DNA of 45,690 bases from an uncultured Bacteroidales bacterium (GTDB lineage: Bacteria > Bacteroidota > Bacteroidia > Bacteroidales > F082), in assembly GCA_900318085.1 (NCBI GenBank), contig ONJF01000013.1, forward strand, positions 1 to 45,690, written 5' to 3'. This document shows, piece by piece, positions 18,043 through 25,551 of this stretch. Numbering within the stretch: the stretch's first letter is position 1; every line of letters begins with the position of its first letter. Under the pieces are notes generated by a model, which saw only the letters and a list, made by a program, of their open reading frames with translations, was not told where the DNA came from and did not search any database. The position numbers and the translations under genes were made by a program.

Positions 18043-18117
18043 CAAAAAAAAGTTGACTTGCAAGACAAAGAGGGTTTGTTTTTTGCGGATTTTGGAAAGT
18101 GGTATTAAGGTGAATGG

Positions 18118-18295
18118 GTGTGTGTTGACTCCCCCGCCCTGCGGGCACCCCCTCAAGAGGGGGACGCGCGAAGCGACGACTAGGACAGACCTAGACAGCG
18201 TCCGGTAGGCGTCCCCCTTCTAAGGGGGGCAGGGGGGATTCAACACGCACACCAGCAGGCAAATTAATCCCTATTTACAAAAAACCTTATCTTTG
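18118..18295 (+). repeat. GC-rich palindromic element, copy A (upstream of DUF559 gene)
   Basis: Imperfect terminal inverted repeats of about 40 bases (left from GTGTGTGTTGACTCCCCC at 18118, right ending at 18252) enclose small hairpins such as CCCCCTCAAGAGGGGG and a core of about 45 bases. A tail (18254-18295, from 'caggcaaattaatccct') is shared with copy B and ends in TATCTTTG, a -7 element for the DUF559 gene. Looks like a MITE or REP-type element that carries the promoter of its cargo. Confidence 0.75.
18288..18295 (+). promoter_or_regulatory. -7 element of the DUF559 gene
   Basis: TATCTTTG fits TAnnTTTG and lies 20 bases before the ATG at 18316, inside the tail of repeat copy A. Confidence 0.5.
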
Positions 18296-18315
18296 CATGA
18301 TTTAACTTCCATGCC

Positions 18316-18771
18316 ATGAATTTCGAAGACATTACCCCTGACTATCTTTACCAACAAGGCATCAATCCTGATGGTTTGTTGTTTAGCAGATATCATCTTC
18401 CGTATAATCCAAAGCTTAAAGAATTCAGCAGGGACATGCGTCGAGACGGAGAAAAAGCCGAGGCAATGCTTTGGAATCGTCTAAAAGCGAAACAATTAGG
18501 TTTTACTTTCAACAGGCAGAAGCCGATTCTAAACTTCATTGCGGATTTCTACTGCAAGGAGTTGAACCTCGTAGTTGAAATCGACGGAGCCTCCCATTTT
18601 TCTGCCGAGGCCCAGCAAAGGGACAAGGAAAGAGATAGACAGATGCAGGCGTTGGGATTGGAAATCCTGCGAGTGTTGGATGGTGATGTGCGTAAAGATG
18701 CAGATAGGGTGGCTTGTTTCATTGAGGAACAGTGCAGGGGGATTCAAGAGAGAATTAGTAAGAACGAATAA
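18316..18771 (+). CDS. DUF559 Vsr-like endonuclease-fold protein
   Basis: A 151-residue protein of the DUF559 family, related in fold to the very-short-patch-repair endonuclease. The PD-(D/E)xK core is visible: E46 (GEKAEAMLW), D77 (FIADFYC) and E88-x-D90 (VVEIDG), with H94 after it. It is one of few plus-strand genes here, inserted between two minus-strand hydrolase genes, and bracketed by two copies of a GC-rich palindromic element. The upstream copy appears to carry its promoter, and the downstream copy begins three bases after its stop. The biological role of DUF559 proteins is not settled. The setting suggests a nuclease tied to spread or upkeep of the flanking repeats (inference). The active site looks intact. 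Confidence 0.9.
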   Translation: MNFEDITPDYLYQQGINPDGLLFSRYHLPYNPKLKEFSRDMRRDGEKAEAMLWNRLKAKQLGFTFNRQKPILNFIADFYCKELNLVVEIDGASHFSAEAQQRDKERDRQMQALGLEILRVLDGDVRKDADRVACFIEEQCRGIQERISKNE

Positions 18772-18773
18772 AA

Positions 18774-19009
18774 GGAGTCAACACATGTGATTAGTTTGGG
18801 TGTGTTTTGACTCCCCCGCCCTGCGGGCACCCCCTCAAGAGGGGGACGCCTACCGGGCGCAGAACCTACCGGATGCTGTACAAGCCCGTCCTAGTCGTCG
18901 CTTTGCGCCGCGACCGGAGGCGTCCCCCTTCTAAGGGGGGCAGGGGGGGGGGATTCAACACGCACACCGGCAGGCAAATTAATCCCTGATTTACAAAAAA
19001 ACCGTATCT
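18774..19009 (+). repeat. GC-rich palindromic element, copy B (downstream of DUF559 gene)
   Basis: Starts with an outer hairpin (GGAGTCAACACA at 18774, complement near 18801-18812), then the same left arm (18799), inner hairpins, core, right arm ending at 18967, and the same tail as copy A to about 19009. The core is in the opposite orientation to copy A (the gtcctagtcgtcgctt run here matches the reverse complement of 18165-18187), while the tails point the same way. The -7 element in the tail is degraded. Confidence 0.75.
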
Positions 19010-19040
19010 GGAAGAGGAAACCTCTTTAAATGAGTAATAA

Positions 19041-22000
19041 TCAGAATGTTAGTGTCTTCGATTGAGTAGCCACCGAAATATACACATATCCCTTACCCGG
19101 CTGGAGGCTTGTGAGTGTACCTACCCATGCATTGCCGTTGTAGATGGCGAAACCGCCGTCCTGCGAGACGACCTTGTCGCCTGTCGCAGGATTGATGCCG
19201 AGGGCAGTGAGGGACAGCGGTTCCGTTCCCGTAAAGCCGAACCAGTTGCAGCCCTGCGTGATGGTGACCTCCACCCCTGTGGCAGGCAGGCCACTCAAGG
19301 TGAATTGGCATGGGGCACTGGTCTGGATGCGGTACATCTGCCCGAGAACAAGCTCGGTAGGTGTTCCGCCCTGCGACTTGATCTGCATAAGCGTGTCGCC
19401 AAGTGCCGTTTGAAGCGCCTCAAGGGTCGTTTCCACCGTTGGTGTCCACCAGTTCCAGCCAGCTTCGAGGGTCACATACTGCTCGGCAGGGTAATCCTCG
19501 AGCTCAGTGCGGCGGAAGAGATAAACGTCCTGCTGACCAGAGGCATAACACGAAAAGATATCGTTTTGGTTGTTGTATTTCAACAGATTATGTGAATTGC
19601 TGCCTTGCGCCGCAAGGGTGGCCGTACCCCCCTCACCTATCGCGATGCTCCACTGTCCATTGGCATTGTTGGATGCCTGCGTCTTCAAATGGTTAGCGCT
19701 GCTACTTGCCGCATAAAGATAGCCGCCGTTATTACCCCACCCTGCATCAAAGAATGTCCAAGCCCCAGTACTTCCACCCAAAGTCAGCTCGCAAACAGTA
19801 TTGTCAATGGTGGAGATGATGTCATTCTCAATCGTGACATCCGAGGCACTGCGATTGTTGGAATTTTGCGTGGTTCCCAAGGCCTTGTCATTGACCACAT
19901 TGACAATCAGATAAGTGCGACCTGCAACGAGTTGGTCAGTCGAGGTGACGAGCTGGTACTCCTGCACGAAGCTCTGCGGAGAATAGGTGATTACTGCGCT
20001 CACGGTGACATCGCTGGCGGGCATCTCAAACTGGTTTTCGGTGACGGTGACGGCGTTGCCCTGCGCATCGGTCACCAGCCATTGCGTAAAGGCATAACAG
20101 GGATCCACCGTGGCGGTCAGGATGATTTCAGTTTCGGCAAAGGCCTGCGAGGCACTGGCACTGATGCTGCCATGGTTCGGTTGCACCAAGCTGATGTTGA
20201 ACAACTGGTTCCACTGGGCGTAAAGCGTCAGGTCGTCGAGCAAGGTGACCGTGGCACCATCAGCATAATAGTCGCCTGTGCCGTCGGCAATGGTGTTCCA
20301 ACCTTCAAAGACAAAGCCCTCTCTCACAAAGGCATTGCTTTGCAAAGCCGTAGGCTCAAACTCATTGACGGCCTGGTCGTTCATTGTGCCATTACCACCA
20401 TTGGAATCAAAGTGGATGGTGTGGGTCTGCGTGGCATAGGTCCTTTTATAGAGTTGAACGGGCTGCTGGTTGGTGTAGGTGCTGGATTGGAAGTAACGAA
20501 AACGGTCCTGACCGGAATTGTTATTGTACCGCATCACTGAGGTATTGGAGACCATCTTCACGCTATTGGACTCATAGGAGAGCGTGTTCAAGGATGGGTT
20601 AGTCCCAAAATTGATTTTGTTACTACCCGAAGTGCCATAGATGTATTTACCATTATTAGTGCCTCCATTGATTTTAACGGAATACCCACCGGTCATGGGC
20701 GCTATGGTGATGGTGACAAAACCATCATCAACAATGGAGTTGTTTGAAATTGTTTTGGAAACATAGCTATTAGTGCCATCCACACCCGTCCAGACATAAC
20801 CTGTAGTCGCACTTTGCTCATAAACGAGGATATATTCCCCGCTCCAGTCCGTCGGCGCGCTCGCCACCTTCACGAAGTCTCCGTTGACACTGCCTTGCAC
20901 GAAGGTGGCCATCACGGTGACATCGAAGGCAGGCATAACGAAGCTGTTACCACTGACATTGACTATGGTGTTCATGTCGCTCGTCTTGAAGACATACCAC
21001 GCATAAAGGCTGTAGCCTGAGTTGGGCATAGCCGTCAGCGTGATGTTCGTCCCCGACTTGGCGCTGGTCGCCGAGGCACTAATTGTACCATGGCTGACCT
21101 CGCCTAAGGCGATGTTATAATAGTTGTTATTCTCCACAAAGGTGGCACTCACCGTGACGGCATAGTCCGGCATGGTAAAAGTACCGTTGCTGCTCACCGT
21201 GACCGTAGTGCTCGGGCTGCCGGTCTTATACACGGTGTAAGTGTCTACCATATACCCCGGCTCGGGCGTGGCGCTGATGGCCACCGTGGTGCCTTCCATG
21301 GCGCTCTCGGGAGCCGACACGCTGCCGTGCAGTAAACCCGACGTGCAGGTGATATTGTAGTAAATCCCTCCTTGCCAGTTCGGATCCCAAATCATTCGAG
21401 CATATTCGGGATGGTCGATGAAGGGGTTGCGGTTGTTTTGGTAGCCGTAGACGGCGTTGTTACGCGCTATCTCTTTGTCGCTCACAGGGTCTTCGTCGCT
21501 CCAGCGCAATAGCATGGTCATGGCCCATGGCAGGATCTCCGATTTGTTGGTCATGCCGCTAGTACCCCAATTGCTGTCTTCGCTGTAGTAGCGCACGCTC
21601 ATGTAGAAATAGCTGCGGGCGATGTCGCCTTTGTATTCGTCGATGGGCTCAAACACACGGCCCGTATAACCCGAAGTGACGCAAGTTCCCAACTTGGAGC
21701 CATTCCCCGAGATGTAAATGTAGTTACCGACCTCGCCGTATGGGTAGTTGCTGCGTTGTCCGTTCACATAACCGTCGGTGGGATACACGTGGAAGAGGTC
21801 GCTGCGGGGCGTGGTACTCTCGTTGAACCAGCTCTGCGGCCAGGTGTGCTCACGGTTCCAGCAGTCGCCTTCCTGTTCGTATTCACCACATTGCGAGTTA
21901 CCGCTATAGCTAAATAAGCAGTTGGAGTAGATGTCCCACACGTTACCGTTACCATCGTTGTCGGTGTAGGCAAAGGCGTTCAGCAATCCTTCATAGCTCA

Positions 22001-22151
22001 CCACATGGTGACCCTTGATGATGTTATGCAAGGCCACTTTCAACTCGTCGCCAGTCTTGCCGTTGGCAGCATCATAGTAGCCGCTGGGGATCTGAGCGGT
22101 GAGAGCGAGGGTGGAAATAAAAAAGCCAAGTGTCAGAAAAAAACGTTTCAT
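19041..22151 (-). CDS. Secreted endonuclease I family nuclease
   Basis: A 1036-residue secreted protein with signal peptide MKRFFLTLGFFISTLALTAQ. Residues about 22-260 are an endonuclease I (EndA/NucM-like) beta-beta-alpha-metal nuclease. H102 lies in NREHTWPQSWF, followed by SDLFHVYPTD and VNGQRSNYPYGEV with the metal-binding Asn. InlB-type 'GTISASATS' repeats follow, then a beta-sandwich region, an InlB B-repeat (about 590-660), another repeat, and the two-repeat GxNWW module ending GYVYISVATQSKTLTF. Such enzymes cleave extracellular DNA and RNA without sequence preference. Its ATG overlaps the stop of the C10 peptidase (ATGA), so the two are translationally coupled. A nuclease coupled to a protease fits digestion of nucleoprotein or biofilm material (inference). 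Confidence 0.94.
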   Translation of the reverse strand: MKRFFLTLGFFISTLALTAQIPSGYYDAANGKTGDELKVALHNIIKGHHVVSYEGLLNAFAYTDNDGNGNVWDIYSNCLFSYSGNSQCGEYEQEGDCWNREHTWPQSWFNESTTPRSDLFHVYPTDGYVNGQRSNYPYGEVGNYIYISGNGSKLGTCVTSGYTGRVFEPIDEYKGDIARSYFYMSVRYYSEDSNWGTSGMTNKSEILPWAMTMLLRWSDEDPVSDKEIARNNAVYGYQNNRNPFIDHPEYARMIWDPNWQGGIYYNITCTSGLLHGSVSAPESAMEGTTVAISATPEPGYMVDTYTVYKTGSPSTTVTVSSNGTFTMPDYAVTVSATFVENNNYYNIALGEVSHGTISASATSAKSGTNITLTAMPNSGYSLYAWYVFKTSDMNTIVNVSGNSFVMPAFDVTVMATFVQGSVNGDFVKVASAPTDWSGEYILVYEQSATTGYVWTGVDGTNSYVSKTISNNSIVDDGFVTITIAPMTGGYSVKINGGTNNGKYIYGTSGSNKINFGTNPSLNTLSYESNSVKMVSNTSVMRYNNNSGQDRFRYFQSSTYTNQQPVQLYKRTYATQTHTIHFDSNGGNGTMNDQAVNEFEPTALQSNAFVREGFVFEGWNTIADGTGDYYADGATVTLLDDLTLYAQWNQLFNISLVQPNHGSISASASQAFAETEIILTATVDPCYAFTQWLVTDAQGNAVTVTENQFEMPASDVTVSAVITYSPQSFVQEYQLVTSTDQLVAGRTYLIVNVVNDKALGTTQNSNNRSASDVTIENDIISTIDNTVCELTLGGSTGAWTFFDAGWGNNGGYLYAASSSANHLKTQASNNANGQWSIAIGEGGTATLAAQGSNSHNLLKYNNQNDIFSCYASGQQDVYLFRRTELEDYPAEQYVTLEAGWNWWTPTVETTLEALQTALGDTLMQIKSQGGTPTELVLGQMYRIQTSAPCQFTLSGLPATGVEVTITQGCNWFGFTGTEPLSLTALGINPATGDKVVSQDGGFAIYNGNAWVGTLTSLQPGKGYVYISVATQSKTLTF

Positions 22152-24721
22152 GGCATTTCGGTGTAAAACTTCAGTGTTTTGGCCTCTTGTGCAGTCGACA
22201 CATAGACATAGCCGTGCTGGGGTTGCAAGGCTGTCAGCGTGCCACTCCAGCCGTCAGGGCCGTAGACGGCAAAGCCTTCGTTTTGCGAGATGATCTTGTC
22301 GCCTAAGGCAGGCGTGATGACGAGGTCGGCAAGGGAAATGGATGCGGTGCCCGAACAGCCGAACCAGTTGACGCCATAGCCAATGGGGATTTCGATGCTA
22401 CTGAGGTCGGCGACGATGCCCGTCAAGGGAAATTCAACAGTCTCGGGAGTCTGTATCTTGTAGAACTGTCCAGCGGCGAGGTCACCAGTGGTAGGACCGT
22501 TCTGCGAGAGGATCTGGTAGGGCTCACTCAGGAAGGCTTCAATCTCAGCCACGCTGGCAGCCATGTCGGATGCCCACCAGTTCCAACCCTCGTCGAGGTG
22601 TGCCAACTCCAAACTCACCGTATTGGAAGCCCCGGACTCACCTGCGTAATAGTTGGTCGTGACATAATAGGAATGTTGTCCGATAGGCAGATCGTTGTCG
22701 ACAAACGAAGTCTCCGTCAACGGACTTGCGATATTGGTGCCGTCCCTATAGAGGTTATAGGTATAGGAGCCATCGGTGAGGTAGGTGCGGAACACCCAGG
22801 AGATGTTGCTTCCGGCATAGTGCCATTGGTTCAAAGACTCTCCAAGCAGCCGGGGATTGAAGCGCTCTTCATCTTCTTCGTTGTCAAACGCAATTTCAGA
22901 ATAATCTCCGCTTGTGGCAGGATAATTATAGGTATTGGAAAAGCCCTCCCTATAAGGGTAATACATGACAATCCATAGTTCTTTGGCACAGTCTAACGCG
23001 ACTGGAGAAGGAAGCACGATGTCGTACCATCCGCTACTCGAAATCGTGATGGATTGTTGGAACAGTTTGTTGGCCTCGTCGTTGGTGTTATCTTCGAAGA
23101 TATACAATGTGTAGGTGCCATCCAAATACAGATAAGCGGAGACCTTTTCAATATACATCCCGACATAGTCAGCCAGTCTTGAAGGGGCAAACACCTCAGT
23201 CCAATAGGTGTCCTTTCCTGCTCCCATTCCCCATCGCTGTCCCGACGGGCCTGTAGCATACTGAAGCGTGCCGGAGTTGTTCTCAGGGGCGGTCCATGTC
23301 AAGGTGGCGTCACCATCCGACACGCTGAGGGTCAAATCGGAAGGGGTATAGTCGCGGAAGAAACAAGATCTGGAGACGAGATTTGAGGGGTTCGACTTGG
23401 TCTCGCCCGCCACCGCCCTGACATAGTATTCATAATAGACACTAGAGGCGATGTCGTCGTCGGTGTAGCTGTTTTCCGTCACCTCGGCAGCAATCTTGAC
23501 ATTGTCGCGGTAGATATCGTAAGCATCGGCTTCCTCGATGGCGTTCCACGACAATACGATGGCGCCATCGGCTGCAGCAGCCGAAAGGGTAGGTGCCGTA
23601 AGGTCGCTGATGGGCTCGACATAGAAAGCAGCCCCGTTGCTAAGGTTATAGGTTCCCGACCCACTACCAGTATTGCCGCCACCTGGATTCAAGGCACCGA
23701 TGGCGAAATAGCCGTCTCTGCTGCCACCCCAACCCCAATTGAAATGGAAATAGTCATCGGAACGGTAGCCGTCGCAGACGAAGGCATGGCCGCCCGTGTT
23801 ACCCTCATTGTCCATATAGTTTCCTGCATAGAACAGAGGCCTGCTTTCATCCAATTCAGACTTCAACAGCGCGACCCATTGATCGAGGGAATAGGATTCC
23901 TTTGTCTTATAGATGGCCGAGGGCGCATACCTAAAATACTCCACCAAGGACGACGGCACTTTGGATGAGACAGCACCGCTGCTAGGTCCATAGTTCATGT
24001 CGACCGAAACACCGCAGTGATACATCAGCGTAGCGACAGCCTCTTTCTGCACTTGGGAACTCGAACTGCCGTAGGTGTTGGTCATATTCTCCCAATCATA
24101 GGTCGTTTCGGCAAAATTAACAGTTTGCAATGTGTCGTTCTCATTGGTATGGCTGCCTTGTCCTTGTTCGGGGTAGTTCCAGTATTTCATCACTTGAGCC
24201 ATAGCGGTAGCCACACAACCTGTGACGGTACCGCTCGGGCAATACATATTGTAAGGCGAGCCTTGGTTCCATTGGGTGGCAATCAGCGGGGCGACGACGT
24301 TGTTGGCTTTCGCCGTGCCAGGCTTACCAACCGCCAAATCGTTCCATTGCTGTGTTATTTCGGGTGTTGCCACCGCCTTGCCATCAATTGCCTGTTGTAT
24401 CTCATCATCATATTGCTGTAGCCACCAGCGCATATTGTCAGGCATGTCGACATCGCTGAAGCTATCGGTGAACGAATAGCCGAGGATAGGCTTGGCGCGA
24501 TCGTCAGCAGCCATCACGACAAAGCCTGGGTTGGCGTTGAAGATGTATAGGTTGGTGAAGCCTGCTGCTGGGGTGACGTCGGTGAGTTGTGCCGACTTCA
24601 CGCCGTTATTGTTCAGGAAGGTCTGGGCGGCCTTTTGGGCGCGGGTAGCTTCTACGTGCTCGGCGAAGGCCATCATGGGCAGCAGCGCCATCAGAACCAA
24701 AGAGAATAAAAACCTTTTCAT
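22148..24721 (-). CDS. Secreted C10 (streptopain-like) cysteine peptidase
   Basis: An 857-residue protein; start at MKRFLFSLVLMALLPMMAFA (24721), which opens the signal peptide, with a -7 element behind it. Residues 21-115 match a Spi-type inhibitory pro-domain. The C10 peptidase (about 140-395) has nucleophile C169 in GTVTGCVATAMAQ, H312 in TGGHAFVCDGY, and FNWGWGG. Fibronectin-III-like and beta-sandwich segments follow, including a divergent copy near 485-690. The C-terminus is the two-repeat GxNWW module, ending GYVYVSTAQEAKTLKF plus five extra residues. First gene of a two-gene operon with the endonuclease. Streptopain relatives cleave host proteins broadly; here the substrate is unknown. 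Confidence 0.94.
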   Translation of the reverse strand: MKRFLFSLVLMALLPMMAFAEHVEATRAQKAAQTFLNNNGVKSAQLTDVTPAAGFTNLYIFNANPGFVVMAADDRAKPILGYSFTDSFSDVDMPDNMRWWLQQYDDEIQQAIDGKAVATPEITQQWNDLAVGKPGTAKANNVVAPLIATQWNQGSPYNMYCPSGTVTGCVATAMAQVMKYWNYPEQGQGSHTNENDTLQTVNFAETTYDWENMTNTYGSSSSQVQKEAVATLMYHCGVSVDMNYGPSSGAVSSKVPSSLVEYFRYAPSAIYKTKESYSLDQWVALLKSELDESRPLFYAGNYMDNEGNTGGHAFVCDGYRSDDYFHFNWGWGGSRDGYFAIGALNPGGGNTGSGSGTYNLSNGAAFYVEPISDLTAPTLSAAAADGAIVLSWNAIEEADAYDIYRDNVKIAAEVTENSYTDDDIASSVYYEYYVRAVAGETKSNPSNLVSRSCFFRDYTPSDLTLSVSDGDATLTWTAPENNSGTLQYATGPSGQRWGMGAGKDTYWTEVFAPSRLADYVGMYIEKVSAYLYLDGTYTLYIFEDNTNDEANKLFQQSITISSSGWYDIVLPSPVALDCAKELWIVMYYPYREGFSNTYNYPATSGDYSEIAFDNEEDEERFNPRLLGESLNQWHYAGSNISWVFRTYLTDGSYTYNLYRDGTNIASPLTETSFVDNDLPIGQHSYYVTTNYYAGESGASNTVSLELAHLDEGWNWWASDMAASVAEIEAFLSEPYQILSQNGPTTGDLAAGQFYKIQTPETVEFPLTGIVADLSSIEIPIGYGVNWFGCSGTASISLADLVITPALGDKIISQNEGFAVYGPDGWSGTLTALQPQHGYVYVSTAQEAKTLKFYTEMP

Positions 24722-24748
24722 AGGGATAAGGGCTTGCGTTTGCGGCTT

Positions 24749-24756
24749 CAAAGGTA
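24749..24756 (-). promoter_or_regulatory. -7 element of the C10-endonuclease operon
   Basis: The minus strand reads TACCTTTG, 28 bases before the start at 24721. Confidence 0.55.
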
Positions 24757-24796
24757 GTAAAACTCTTTGAAACCCAGATGGACGCGGAGGTTTTTT

Positions 24797-24893
24797 TATA
24801 AACACGGAGGGACACGGACAACACGGAGGTTCCCCTCGGGGAAGTGGATGGTTTTTTGGAAGTAAATCTTACGTAAATCTAGCGTAAATAATT
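24797..24893. repeat. Decayed ACACGGA-rich intergenic repeat, copy 1
   Basis: Contains three ACACGGA units followed by a stretch with 'aaatctagcgtaaat'. A related segment with the same parts in the same order lies at about 29864-29938. No reading frame of merit. The rest of the gene-free stretch 24757-25120 holds the terminator at 24911 and two small 'ttgccttcggcaag'-type direct repeats (about 24963 and 24994). Confidence 0.4.
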
Positions 24894-24910
24894 TGCTCGC
24901 TAGCTCGCAC

Positions 24911-24944
24911 AAAAAAAGGCGCCACCTTACGGTGACACCTTTTT
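24911..24944 (-). terminator. Terminator after the first 89-residue gene
   Basis: Stem GGTGTCACC / GGCGCCACC (G-U tolerant) with a TTAC-type loop, flanked by A and T runs, so it may act in both directions. It lies about 175 bases after the stop at 25121, with a matching structure behind the second copy at 30642. Confidence 0.7.
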
Positions 24945-25120
24945 CTAGGGTTTGTTTTGGGGATTGCCTTCGGCAAGAAATGCTTTTTTTTGGATTGCTT
25001 CGCAAGAAATCTTTCTAAAATCTATTGCTTTGATTTTTGACCGATTTAACCACGTTGAAATCGAAGATTCGACGTTAGTCAATACCGCGTATTTCTCGGC
25101 GTAAGCCGATCCCATAACGA

Positions 25121-25390
25121 TTATTCCTCTCTGCGTTTCTTGGCCACGAGGTAGGCGCCGCCAAGGGCTGCCAGGACGGCGATGCCGGTGCCCATGGGCA
25201 CTTGGTCAGCATCTTGGTTGCCGGTCAGGCCATGATTAGGCAGCAGCGGGGTTGCCGGATCGGTACGATTACCGAATACACCGTTTTGCTCTTCCGGGTT
25301 GGCACCACGTTGGAACAGGCCACCGCCGTCGGCGAAGGTCGTCATGCTCAGTCCAAGGACGATTGCGAGTGTTAATCCTATTTTTTTCAT
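25121..25390 (-). CDS. Small secreted protein with C-terminal membrane anchor (copy 1)
   Basis: An 89-residue protein I do not recognise by name. Residues 1-20 are a signal peptide ending TTFA. The mature part starts DGGGLFQRG, is rich in Asn, Pro and Gly, and ends with a hydrophobic helix (about 64-83) and a basic KKRREE tail. That layout resembles C-terminal sorting tails (hydrophobic helix plus positive end). The mature part is identical to the second copy at 30695 except for residue 55 (Leu here, Gln there), while the signal peptides differ at several positions. It follows a T9SS surface protein gene across a large hairpin element. Function unknown; could be a sorted surface peptide. Confidence 0.8.
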   Translation of the reverse strand: MKKIGLTLAIVLGLSMTTFADGGGLFQRGANPEEQNGVFGNRTDPATPLLPNHGLTGNQDADQVPMGTGIAVLAALGGAYLVAKKRREE

Positions 25391-25442
25391 CGTATTTTAG
25401 GTTTTATGTTTTGTTCAACTTATACTTTCGTTTTCCGGGTTT

Positions 25443-25550
25443 GCTTCTGGCTTCTGGCTTTTGGCTTCTGGCCGTCATTGCGGGCAAAGATCCGCAATCT
25501 CCTTAATGGAAGGGACGGCCAGTAGCCAGTTGCCAATGGCCAGTAGCCAG
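25443..25550. repeat. Long imperfect hairpin with REP tip (copy 1)
   Basis: Left arm of CTTCTGG/CTTTTGG units (25443-25476) pairs with a right arm of CCAGTAG/CCAATGG units (25514-25550). At the tip is a smaller palindrome, attgcgggcaaagatccgcaat, of the REP family also seen at 31066 and 40674. The right arm begins at the stop codon of the T9SS gene. A matching element lies at 31016-31141 in the same relative position. Confidence 0.7.
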
Positions 25551-25551
25551 T

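Noticed and set aside
18012-18156. 48-codon N-terminal extension of the M14 protein
   Set aside because: It would read through the promoter and the GC-rich element and bury the signal peptide.
24911-24944. Riboswitch-like structure
   Set aside because: A plain short hairpin with A and T runs at a gene end; fits a terminator.
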